The position numbers were made by a program, and so were the translations under genes. Below are positions 22,368 through 32,558 of a stretch of DNA of 64,000 bases, one piece after another. The DNA is from Geosiphon pyriformis (lineage: Eukaryota > Glomeromycota > Glomeromycetes > Archaeosporales > Geosiphonaceae): the NCBI GenBank assembly GCA_016748015.1, contig JAAOMT010000602.1, positions 747,922 to 811,921 of the forward strand, given 5' to 3'. The notes under the pieces were generated by a model. That model ran no database searches, was not told the origin of the DNA, and was given only the letters and a program-made list of their open reading frames with translations. Every line of letters starts with the position of its first letter. Positions within the stretch are counted from its first letter, which is position 1.

Positions 22368-22800
22368 TTTACAGTTCCAGTAAACATAGCTCTTAATGAA
22401 CAAAGTGAATCTCACTAGATTCTATGACTTCTACAACCAATTACTATTTCACCCTTTGAAGAACATCCTGAAATTTACACTTGTGAAAAGCCAACAACCA
22501 CACAACAAATTTTTGAGTCCAATGAACAAATCTGCTTAGAACATAATATCTCAATCCCAAATATTTACATTCCAGAAGGAACAAAGAAAGTCTGAGTTAT
22601 TTTTTACAACCCTAATAATTACCCCATAGTTTTATTAAATAACTTAAAAATTGGAGTTATTCACAGTAATATTTTTCAATAAGAATTACCCCAAACAGTC
22701 TCCGATTTCTCTGAAATTATTAAACATTCACTACCAAAAATCAACCCAAACCCCAGCTCTGAAAATTACTATGTTGTTATGGAAAAACTATCTTGAATCA
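22368..22800 (+). pseudogene. gypsy2 linker between dUTPase and RT
   Basis: Same frame, with stops at TG*F, SH*IL*L, KV*V, FQ*E and LS*I. Short blocks (ISPFEEHPEIYTCEK, ICLEHNISIPNIYIPEGTKKV, VLLNNLKIGVI) parallel gypsy3 (ISIPPYDQYMVVIE, IGLTNLYIPAKN, EISKKTIISYL), so the segment is conserved across families. It might be a beta-rich spacer domain or a second protease-like fold; no family is recognised. Confidence 0.55.
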
Positions 22801-23828
22801 ACATGAGACAACTTGAACCACAACAACAGAGCCAGCTTAAAGAACTAATTGCAGAATTTGCCAATATCTTTGCCAAAAACAACAATGACTTAGGAAAAAC
22901 TGATTTGGTTCAACACTAAATCTATACAGAAGATGCCAAACCAAGGCAACAGCAAGCCTACTGAGTTGCTTCAGAAAGTCACCAATTTATCTGTGAAGAA
23001 GTACAACAGATGCTCAACAATGGACTTATTTAACCATCAATGAGTCTATGGGCTTCACCTGTGGTCTTAGTTAAAAAGAAAAATGAAAAGATACAATTTT
23101 GTGTTGATTATCGACAACTCAACAGTATCACTATTGGAGATGCCTACCCTCTTCTTTGAATTGATAACATGCTAGATGCTTTTGGGAAGTCCAAATACTT
23201 TTCAACATTAGATTTAGAGAGTGAATACTGACAAGTTGTCATAGATCCCAAAGATCGCCCCAAAACAGTATTCACCACTCAAGGAGGAAATTACGAGTTC
23301 AATGTAATGCCTTTTGGATTATGCAATGTACCAGCAACATTCCAAAGACTCATGGATGTTGTTTACAAAGGCCTTCTTTGAAAGTCAGTAGTTATTTATC
23401 TTGATGATACTGATGTTTATTCTCCATTGTTCAAATTACACTTAAAACACCTGCAAGAAGTTTTTCAATGATTATGAAAAGCAGGACTGAAACTTAACAT
23501 TGAAAAATACTACTTTGAAAAAACAAGCTTGGCCTTCTTTGGTCATATTGTTAGTAAAGATGAAATCAAATCAGACTCTGGAAAAATCAACACTGTCAAA
23601 AACTTTAAAACTCCTCAAAACATTACAGAACTAAAAGAATTCATAGAGTTAGCCTTCTACTATCAGAAGTTTATTAAAAGATTCTCAGAAATTGCAAAAC
23701 CTCTCAACCAGCTTACCACCAAAAACGTCGAATACAAATGGACTACTGAACACCAAAACGCATTTGAAATCCTCAAAGAAAAACTAACAACAGCTCCAAT
23801 TCTTGTCTATCCAGATTTCAGCAACTGA
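22801..23828 (+). pseudogene. gypsy2 reverse transcriptase
   Basis: RT motifs in order: [57 protein letters not shown] plus TGA (W expected), GGNYEFNVMPFGLCNVPATFQRLM, then VVIYLDDTDVYS with the catalytic Y-L-D-D at 23397-23408. KLNIEKYYFEKTSLAFFGHIVS and the connection TTKNVEYKWTTEHQNAFEIL follow. Stops occur only at codons where R, W or Q is expected. The catalytic aspartates are intact. Confidence 0.9.
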
Positions 23829-24209
23829 TTCCAGTTAGTAACAGATGTCTCTTATACCACCTTTGGTGTCATCCTATCACAGTTAGATGACAATAGAAAT
23901 GAGTGAGTAATTGCTTATGCTAGCAGAACATTGAAACCAGCTGAAAAGAACTACTCTGCAACAAAATTAGAAACTGCAGCAGTAATCTGAGCCCTACATC
24001 ATTTCAATCTTTACCTCAGACCCAAAGAATTTGATATTATCACTGATAATATTGGACTCAAATGGCTTCAGAACAAAAACACTCAGCTGAATGCAAAACA
24101 AACCCGATGGACAGAATTTTTAGCCAACTACCAATATATTGTACACCACAAACCAGGAAAACTCCATATCAATGTTGATTGTCTCTCAAAAATGAGGCAA
24201 GATTAGAAT
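23829..24209 (+). pseudogene. gypsy2 RNase H
   Basis: FQLVTDVSYTTFGVILSQ (first Asp), YASRTLKPAEKNYSATKLETAAVI (Glu), FDIITDNIGLKWLQNK (third Asp; H is expected after T-D), then TRWTEFLANYQYIVHHKPGKL and INVDCLSKM (final Asp present). Stops replace W in E*V and AVI*ALH. Same frame as RT. Confidence 0.86.
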
Positions 24210-25638
24210 ACAAAACCAACACTCATTTGAATTAACAACAAAACAACAAACAATGAACCCCGAAAACTACAACAATCTTAAACAATATTTGGAGACATTA
24301 ACAATCCCAACAGATTAGTCCTCAGATAAAAAACATCAGTTACAACAACAAGCCAAACAATACTTCTTACACAACAACATAATTTATTATCAAAACTTCA
24401 GAAACCCAGACAATCTACTCAGATTAATACAAGAACATGAAAAAAAACCATTTTATATAACATGCACTCAGATTCTTCATTAACACACCTAAAAAAAGAC
24501 AGCACTACCCAAAGAACACTAGAATATTACTTTTGGTCTCAAATAAGAAAAGACATTCATGAATACGTTAAGTCTTGTAATAGTTGTCAAAGAAGAGGAG
24601 GAACTCACCCTACAGAACTTTTAAACCCAATCAAAGTTGAACAGCCTTTTGACCGAGTTGGTATCAATTTAGTTGGACCACTACTTATCACAAACCAAGA
24701 AAACCATTATATTGCAGTAGCTGTAGACTATCTCACCAAATGGTCTGAAGCCAGAGCCATTCAACGAATAGATGCGAAATCTGTAGCAAACTTCATCTAC
24801 GAAGACATTATTTGTAAACATAGATGCTCAATAGAACTTTTATCTGATCAAGGAACATATTTCGTGAACAATTTAATCCAGAAAATTTGTGAACAATTTA
24901 ATGTCAAAAGACCATTATCTTCACCCTATCATCCACAAACAAATGGACTTGTAGAATGTTTTAACAGAACATTGTGTGAATTATTAGCCAAAGTCTTAAC
25001 TGATTTTGAGCAAGAATAGGATCTCTTTATTCCATCAGTGTTACTAGCATATAGAACACTAAAACAAGATACCACAAAACACACACCATTTGATTTAACC
25101 TATGGAAGGACAGCAATGTTACCAATTAGTTTTACAATGGAAACATATCCAGTACAACCAGTTAATAAAGACAACTTTCAGAAAACACTACAATGAAGAG
25201 CCTATACTCTGCTTAGCACATTGGAAGGAAAACAACAAATAGCAGCCACCCATATTAAACACTTTCAAGCTCAACAAAAAGAATAGCATGACAACAAATT
25301 GCCTTCAGTTACCAATGAATTTAAAATCAGAAACAAAGTTCTCTTACACAGAACTAAAGCTAAAAAACAATGAAGTGGAAAATTTGAAAATAAATGGGAT
25401 GGACCATTCTTTATCCATGAAGTCCTAGGCAACAGATCATACAAACTAAGACTTGATGACAAAATCCTAGCAAAAGTTGCACATAGAGATTATTTGAAAC
25501 ACTATAATTCCAGACACAATCCTGAACCATTAATTCCACAAATTGGTACACATTCCTCTTTAATCAATTCTGAAGATATTCCCCGAAATTTAGAACCAAT
25601 AGTTGTCATTGAACAACCTCTCAACTTGAACACTTAAT
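24210..25638 (+). pseudogene. gypsy2 integrase
   Basis: A linker in a shifted frame (ATG 24253: MNPENYNNLKQYLETLTIPT, with a TAG where W is likely) precedes a return to the main frame at MHSDSSLTHL (24462). Zinc domain: HSDSSLTH...CNSCQ. Catalytic core: VGINLVGPL (D expected, reads N), LLSDQGTYFVNN, SPYHPQTNGLVECFNRTLCE. The C-terminal tail carries KIRNKVLLHRTKAK and KWDGPFFIHEVLGNRSYKL (GPY/F-like). The frame ends at a TAA (25636-25638). Stops are at E*DLF, LQ*RAY, KE*HD and KQ*SG. Confidence 0.88.
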
Positions 25639-25802
25639 TTAAATTTATTATTATAGTTATCTCCTTATAATTTAGAAACAATCTCACAAAAACAAAGCAA
25701 AAATAACATAAAAACCCATTCACCAAAAATAATTTTCTGTTATTTTTCAAATCTTTTATAATAACTATTCCTCAAAACATTCAACAATTATCCCAAAAAT
25801 TA

Positions 25803-26480
25803 ATGTTAATTTTAAAAACAATACCTGAATTATTCATTACTATTACTAGAAACCACATTAATTATACCCAAACAGAAGTAGGTACAAATTTAGCCCCAAA
25901 TTTACAAAAATATTACCCATATAAGAAAAACACAAGAAGTTATTCTGGAATTCACCTGCCAAAACTTTTAAAGCTTGTTTTAAAAGAAAACTTAATACTC
26001 ACTTCTATTAGTATTCCACCAAATGCTACTATTTAACAAAAACTTCAACTGTGTTTTAATGAAGAAAACTACGACTATACTCCAATATATAGATATTTCT
26101 ACATTGGAAAAACACTTCACGAACAAAAACAGGAGCTTACAGCAGCAAATCTCACAAAAAAAACTATTTAGAAACAACTCCACAATGAATTCAAGACAAC
26201 AGCTGGACCTATAAACAGTTGTTATAAACTAAGAGCTGCTCTTAGACTTTATGACCTATTTCACACCTGTGAAAACGTCTTACAAAACCCAATTTTACAA
26301 CTCTTGAAGATTCAATATATTAGAAAGCTAACAAAACTGGAATTTCAAAAATTTTCAAACCAAATTTCTTCAATAGTCTTGGATTACTATCTGGAAATTA
26401 CAGACAGTACTTAGACTTCAACAGAGCTCAGTCTTGAGAAGGAGGTTATGTTACCAGACAAAATTAGAAATATTGCTTAA
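25803..26480 (+). pseudogene. gypsy2 post-integrase accessory ORF, unknown function
   Basis: Begins at an ATG (MLILKTIPEL) about 165 bases after the integrase stop and stays in one frame to inside the 3' LTR, broken by TAA (26034), TAG and TAG (26412), each explicable as a mutated glutamine codon. The region YRYFYIGKTLHEQKQEL, followed by VLQNPILQLLKIQYI and LEFQKFSNQISSIVL, parallels gypsy3 (FCYFYLGQHLNIQNLY, EILLNPEMNSIIV, FEKLQNKITQVIL) and gypsy1. It is probably soluble and helical, with no transmembrane segment or signal peptide. Function unknown. Confidence 0.62.
26436..26445 (+). other. gypsy2 polypurine tract
   Basis: GAGAAGGAGG three bases before the 3' LTR start, at the standard plus-strand priming position. 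Confidence 0.75.
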
Positions 26481-27317
26481 CATAAAATTACTCTTATAAT
26501 TCTTATCATTAATTAGCATTTCAAATTATCACTTATTACATTTAGCAAAATACCCGAAATTATCATTTAATTAATAACTCAATTTATACATAACACAAAT
26601 GTAACCTAATTGCAATAATCAATCATACAATACTCCAAACTATGTAACATTCAAGAGTTCACCAAAATTTGTAGAAATTTGCTGAAATAATTGATAGTTC
26701 ACTGAAATATTTAATAGTTCGCAGAAATAACTTGTAGTTTGCTGAAATGTATTTTTAGTTCAGCAAAATTGTAGAAAAGAGCAAAGTTCAAGTTCATAGA
26801 ATAGTGTTATGACAAGTTGTATAAAAGAAGAGCTTTTCTCTTTGAGAAAATGTATCTTACTTCAGATTTAACAATTAGAATTATTCTTTACACACAAAAA
26901 CAAAATAAATATCAAATAATTTAAAAAGCCAAATTCTTAATTATTTCCCTTGATAAAATCCTATTTCTTTTACATTTCTTTTATTTTTCTTTTTTTTTCT
27001 TATTACAATTATTAGAGTAGTCTACAGACAAAATTCTTGTAAAAGAGTTGAATTTCACAGCAAAGTAACTACACATTTTTAGTGAGCTTCCAGACAAGCA
27101 ATTCTTGGGAAAGAGTTGATGTTTACTACAACGTAACTACACAAGTAACTGGTACGGAATTGGCCATTCCACTCATAAGCCCAGCAGTTCAAATTACAAG
27201 AGATAATTTGAAGATAAATTCAGTTATCGGAGGTTCAAACACTTCTCATAGTCGTGAATTAACAGTATTACAACAAATATACAAGAGCTAAAAAGAGACC
27301 AAAAACCTCCAGTAACA
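26449..27317 (+). repeat. gypsy2 3' LTR
   Basis: Starts TGTTACCAGAC and ends CCAGTAACA. It is collinear with 17606-18572 apart from a roughly 100-base gap. It is followed directly by CCAG (27318-27321), duplicating the bases before the 5' LTR. TATA box at 26820-26826. Confidence 0.93.
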
Positions 27318-27321
27318 CCAG
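27318..27321. repeat. Target-site duplication CCAG of gypsy2, right copy
   Basis: CCAG also lies at 17602-17605, before the 5' LTR. The uninterrupted LTR at 8111 has this tetranucleotide once (GGCCAGTTTATT), which directly shows the pre-insertion site. Confidence 0.92.
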
Positions 27322-27957
27322 TTTATTCTGGCATTTGTGCCCTTCTGGTAAGCTATCTGTTAATATATATATAATTTTACTTTTATTTCTGGGTCTTTTA
27401 TCAGGCTATCTATAACATCAATTACTCAGTGCTTTAATTTTTAATCAGTTAATATACAACAATAAAATCAAGAAAAGAAAATAAAAGAAAAAAATAAAGA
27501 AATAAGCCAAGACAATATGCAAGTTAGTATTCATCAATAGCTGTGATCAAAAGTTATTGTTCTAGTGTAGTTAAGTATCAATTACTATTAACATGAAGTA
27601 TTAATAGTGAAGAGTAGATTTGAATGGTGAATGATTTATTTATTTGATATTTGTGAATGGAAGATTTCTAACTAAAAAATTCTGCTTTTTCTATTTCTAA
27701 TATTACTGCTATATATACATAATTAATGTTCTATGAGATTACTCATATTCCTGAGTGATGTGCTATGATTTCTTGAGCAATGCTTACATTGCTAAACAAT
27801 GTGCCCTAATTTTCTAACATTGCTCCACATTGCTGAGCAATATGCCATGATTTCTGATATTGCTTCACATTGTTGAGCAATGTGCTCACATGCTAACTAC
27901 TATTCTTTTATTGGTCTGCTATTTTCTATATCTGTTTTTTTTTTTTTATGAGTAATA
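27322..27957 (-). repeat. gypsy1 5' LTR, outer part
   Basis: Continues 17398-17605 and matches 8319-9034 of the intact LTR, including the palindromic CACATTGCTGAGCAATGTG units (27735-27885, about five motifs) and the minus-strand TATATATA box at 27709-27719. It ends GAGTAATA followed by the CCAA target duplication (27958-27961). Confidence 0.9.
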
Positions 27958-30900
27958 CCAAGAACAGTTTTTCTATACTAATCTTCTTTATCACACCAAA
28001 AAAAACATCATTATTTACATAGTTTAATAGTACATATTAACAGATTCATAGATTAGGCATCACTTGAAACACAGCCTATTTCCTTGTCTAACTCTCTATA
28101 ATCCTATTAATATTGAGTTTTATCTCCTCAGGTTTCAAAACCAACTTGTCTTTCATTACCAAATAATTCAAAACCATCTTGTAAAAAGACTGATCCAAAA
28201 TATTTTTTATCATGCTCCTTTTATTAAAACAAAAATTTTCCATATGCTTTTTAATTGCTTTCTTGATAGATGTCTCTTTAGCTAATTTTAACTTATAAAG
28301 CTTGAACTTTCTGTACTTTTTTCAAACCATTGACAAATGTTTAAGAACATCCAATAACTTTCTATTGTTTTGAATCATATCTATAATCTTGAGAGCTTTA
28401 TCAACATCCAAAGTTGACCACTTTTTAACAAAACAATTAAACTTAGACATGTTACTTAAGCCTAACTTTTTAACAATCTTGGCAATTAACAATTCTAATC
28501 CAAAAACTTTGAAGATTGCCAGTTTTTTGAACATTAAAACTCACTAAACCAATGTTTAGAAAATATTTTATTAGCTAATTCTACTATTACTTTTTCTAGT
28601 AAATCCATATAGCATCTAAATTACCATTAGCTTTTGCTTCTAAAAACTTATTTTCTATTACTGACAACTTGGCAAATTAACATTTTTTAAATCATGTTTA
28701 TTTAATGCTATTAGTATCTTTGATTTTGAACTTCCAACAATCTATATTAGCTTGCTTGTACCTACTATTCAAATAAACATCCAAAAAACTAATCAAACTA
28801 ATTAATACCAAAACAGTCTTATAATTAATGTCAAAAAAATTGAACATAGAATTAACTTCATAATCAGCAATAATTGACAATAAACTTTTACTTACAAAAA
28901 TGTAATTTATAATCTTCTTGACACTTCTTAAGTTGCTTTAAGTAGAGATCTTAACCAATAAATGTTTACTAAATGAGTTAAGTAGACCTAACTTCAAACA
29001 GAACTTGAAACTTGCATTTTTTTCAGACTTATTTTCATTAAAATTTCCATCCAAAACCACAAAATTGCTGAAATTAACAGCCTTAGCAATAAAAAAATTA
29101 ACATTTAAAGCTTAACCAAACCTAACTTCAACAGAAACATTAGCATACAAATTCAAAATTATGATTAAAAGTTTGCTTTTAAACAAAAGCTGTATTGAAA
29201 TAATGTGACCAGAAATTTTTTCTATCTTAAAAACATGTCTAACCAAAGAATTGTTTATAATAATAGTTATTTTAGCACCAAAAAAATTTTTATTTAAACC
29301 AAATATAAAAATATGTACTCTATTAAACTTATTAGCAATTCATAACTTGATATTAATCTTTAGTTTTATTTCTGTAACAAAAGAAACCATATTATCCAAA
29401 TTAGTATGTCAACAAATAACATTTTTTGCTTAGCAGAAATATTAATATCTTTAATATTACACATAGCAAACTTTTAAACAAGAGTGGTTATTAAAAAAAA
29501 TAAGACTCTAATTCCAAAACAAAATTGTCTACTTTGGTCAAAAGACTCATAACTGTATTCAAGAGACTTATTAAGCTGTTTTTCAATTTAAAAACTATTG
29601 ATAAATTCATAAATACTGTATTTGCAATAGTTTTATTATTAGTAACTGCATTTAAACTCTTACTTATCACTATATCTACTCCTTAATTCTGTAATAAAAG
29701 AGTTATCAACAGCTAACATTTAAGGCTAAACTGAAAAACCATTGGCTCAAGTATATTTAATCTTTTAGCCAACTTGTCAACTTGCTTTATAAAACTAATA
29801 AAACTGTATTTAAAAACAACAAATCTATTATTTACATTCAAAAAAATCAGTGGAATAGATCTAGTATCCAAAGACAGACCAGCATCAAAAAAAACCAAAG
29901 ACATTACATAAGAAGTAGAATTATTAACAATTTAAGCCCAAATCTTACCACCAAATAAAACTAGATAAGCAATTGGCACCTGTTTCTTCTTATATATATT
30001 TGCTAAACAAATTTAATTCTGATAATTAATTATCTATTTACTACAACTACCCAGATATCTACTTACTAAATACATACTAGAAATATGACTAAACTGTTTA
30101 TATTAAGCATAACATACCAAAAAAAAACCACTCCAATGCAAATTCACACTCTTAAAAACCAAAATAAAACCAATAACAGTCTTTTTAAATGTTTTATCAG
30201 TAAAACAAACCATAACACATCTGTTATGTACATATAAACTTAGATTACAGCCAATGAAACAAGTTTTTCTATTATATAATTCCAACAAACCAGAAAAATT
30301 CTAAGCAGTAGTGTTAATTGGCAAAATATATAATAAAGTCTAATAAAGATCCCTAAATACTCATAATTGTTTATTATTAACAGCCAATGGTATACACACA
30401 GAATCTTTTTTTATAAAAACTAATCACTTAAAAACAACTAAACTAGCAATATCTAATAACTCAAACTTTACTAAGACTTTTTGCCATAGAACAATTAGCT
30501 GTATTTTAATTAATACTATCTTATTAAACTTAGAAAACACTGACTCTATTGCCAATTTAAGAAAATCTATTGAAATCTTTTTAACTATTACTTCTTAATT
30601 TATACAGCTGTTTATCTTTCTAACATTATTATTAACCAAAATTTTCTTACAGATTGCCATTTTTCTAGTCTTTTATAAGCTTAATTTAGAAATAAAAGAT
30701 GACTTAATTATCTCTGAAAATTTTAAAAGAGTAAAGACTTTTTCAAAACCATTAATATGATTAAAATTTTTTTTTACAGTAATTAACTTATTATCATTGG
30801 TTTTGTTAAACACAACAAACAACTTAATATCTAATGTGAAAGATTTAATTAGCTCAAAATTACATCTTTCCAAAACACATAACCTGACTAAAGACTTAAA

Positions 30901-31440
30901 GCCAACAAACTTGAAAAAAAGAAGCATTAAAACATTATTATTATTACTTAAATTATCAAACATTGAATCTTCAAAGAGTGTTCTAATATGTATGTTTGAG
31001 TACAAGTTTTTTTAGGTGTTGGTTTATTTTTATTCTCACTATCCACAGAACTATTTGAATCTGCATAACTGGTTTCTTTGGCAAATGTATTTTTCATATT
31101 TTTAACATTTAAGAAATCACTAATATTATTGGCTACACTACTAATTTTTTTGTTCCAAAACACTGTATGTTTAGCACCAAAGTCTTTAATATCTATTAAA
31201 CTTAAAGGCCCAACAAACAAATTGACCATACTGTTACTAATATCAGGTTTTTTTGGCTTTTTATAAGACACATTATAAGAGTAGACACTTTTTATCTACT
31301 TTTTTTTAATATTAGAGCAGATTTTTAAACCAGCCAAAATCACCAGCAGATGAGCTTACTGGTTCTATTATAACAAAAAAAAATGTATTAGAAGAAATAA
31401 CTAAAGTATAAAAGAAAAAAAAAAAAAAAACTATTCTTTC
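27958..31440 (-). mobile_element. LINE-A, 5' half (ORF1, endonuclease, start of RT), decayed
   Basis: On the minus strand: ORF1 N-terminus 31271-30673 (SYKKPKKPDISN matching LYKKPRKPEAAG of LINE-B), ORF1 C-terminal half 30288-29713 (KTCFIGCNLSLYVHNRC; VNLHWSGFFLVCYA), endonuclease down to 28698 (NIDCWKFKIKD) and the inter-domain region 28534-28322. It then joins 8106 downwards. The 5' end lies near 31440, where similarity to LINE-B is lost in an A-rich run. Many stops and frame breaks. The first four bases (27958-27961) are the gypsy1 target duplication. Confidence 0.86.
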
Positions 31441-31899
31441 AATAATTTTATGTTTTTATCATGGCCAGAGGATTGACAAAAGAAAAATATTTTTTTATTT
31501 TAATTATATATTATTTAGTTTTTTAAATGTTTTATTAAGTGTAATTTTATTATTATTAATATTATATTGTATATAAATTAATTTAAAAAAAAAAACTTTT
31601 TTTCTCTTTTATATTCAAAATTTTTTAAAGAGCCAATTTAATAAAAAAAGTTTTTTGTTTTTTATTCTTGTTTACTATTTCATTTTTACTATTTCTTAAA
31701 ATACAAATTTTTTTACTATTGTTTTAATAATTATTATTACTAATATAATATCTAAAAAAAAGTTGGCTAAAAATATTGTTTCGAATTTAATAAATAAAAG
31801 TTTAGTACAAAAATCTAAAATATTAATTGGCAAAGTAAAACATTCAGATAATAAGGCAAATTTGGAGTTTAAAATACTTTTGTATAATGTCAATTAATT
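31441..31899. other. AT-rich junction between head-to-head LINEs
   Basis: Almost pure A/T with homopolymer runs. It lies between the 5' ends of LINE-A (minus) and LINE-E (plus); part of it may be unrecognisable LINE-E 5' sequence. No gene can be supported. Confidence 0.5.
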
Positions 31900-32524
31900 T
31901 GAAAATATGGATATTTTTTTGATAATATAATAAAAGACTTGGTAGTTTATAATGTTGACTATAATATCAAAAGTAAAATTGATAGATTTTTGAACCTTTG
32001 CATCAATATTCTAAATACAAAATGGTTCAATTTTGAAAAAATGATAATTTTTTTTTAAAGTTTTGTGATTTTAGCTTTGATAATAATGATAATATTATGA
32101 ATTTTTTTTTATTTTTATCAATTAATTTTACTTTGCACTTAAACATTCAAGTTAAAAAAAAGAAAAGCTTTAATTTAGCCAAATTATTTATATTGAATAT
32201 TAACTTTTCAATCATATCTGACAAGATTCTAAATAACAAATTTAAATTTATTATGAAATTTTTTTTTAATATTAATGATTTTAAAAAAACATCAACTTCT
32301 TCAAAATTCCAAGAAGTTATTAGGATTTTATTTATATCTGAATTTAATTTTAAAATTATTAAACAGCTAGTTGTAAAAAAAATTTAATTAATACTAATCT
32401 GAAAAAAATCAACATTAAATTAAATTAAAAAATAATAGTCAAGAAAATTCTAATAGATCTTCCTAAATTGGTAATTGAATCAATATTATTTAAGTTTGGC
32501 AAAATTGTTTTTATTAAAATACAG
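31900..32524 (+). mobile_element. LINE-E segment 1: ORF1 N-terminal part, decayed
   Basis: From about 32040 the plus strand follows LINE-B ORF1: a DNNDNIM stretch matching SDDEDAM, then AKLFILNINFSI matching VKLFVLDIEISA, and KILIDLPKLVIES with LFKFGKIVFIKIQ matching the RRM-like region. It breaks at AAAATACAG (32516-32524), where LINE-B is inserted, and resumes at 39441 with LIGFWQKVL. The left limit is approximate. Confidence 0.75.
32516..32524. repeat. Target-site duplication AAAATACAG of LINE-B, left copy
   Basis: Identical to 39432-39440, after the LINE-B A-rich tail. Joining 32524 to 39441 restores the older LINE ORF1 reading (F-I-K-I-Q-L-I-G-F-W-Q-K), so this is target-primed insertion of LINE-B into LINE-E. 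Confidence 0.92.
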
Positions 32525-32558
32525 GAACTATTTTTCTTTCATTGATCCCCTGGTCACA

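Larger units (their letters stand above)
17606..27317 (+). mobile_element. gypsy2: Ty3/gypsy LTR retrotransposon with dUTPase
   Basis: LTRs are 17606-18572 and 26449-27317, both starting TGTTACCAGACAAAATTAGA and ending GTAACA. TSD CCAG is at 17602-17605 and 27318-27321. The internal order is PBS, N-terminal Gag, capsid, CCHC, protease, cysteine-rich region, dUTPase, RT, RNase H, integrase, accessory ORF, PPT. From 18954 to about 24190 everything lies in one reading frame broken only by stops; the RNase H/integrase linker is in another frame. It is a different family from gypsy1 and gypsy3, with unrelated LTR sequence but the same gene order. It is the youngest layer in this nest. Confidence 0.94.
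8111..27957 (-). mobile_element. gypsy1: Ty3/gypsy LTR retrotransposon with dUTPase, split by gypsy2
   Basis: A minus-strand element whose 3' LTR is 8111-9034 and whose 5' LTR is 17398-17605 plus 27322-27957. The internal region runs from 17397 down to 9035. Order on the minus strand: PBS, N-terminal Gag region, capsid, CCHC nucleocapsid, protease, cysteine-rich region, dUTPase, RT, RNase H, integrase, accessory ORF, polypurine tract. Domain order RT-RNase H-IN places it in Ty3/gypsy (Metaviridae). Numerous stops and frameshifts (near 13240 and 11790) make it inactive. gypsy2 is inserted in its 5' LTR. Confidence 0.92.

Noticed and set aside
18954-24190. Reassigned genetic code (TGA read as Trp)
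   Set aside because: TGA stands for Arg as often as for Trp when compared with gypsy1/3, TAA and TAG also occur, and the two host genes use standard codons. C-to-T mutation explains all cases.
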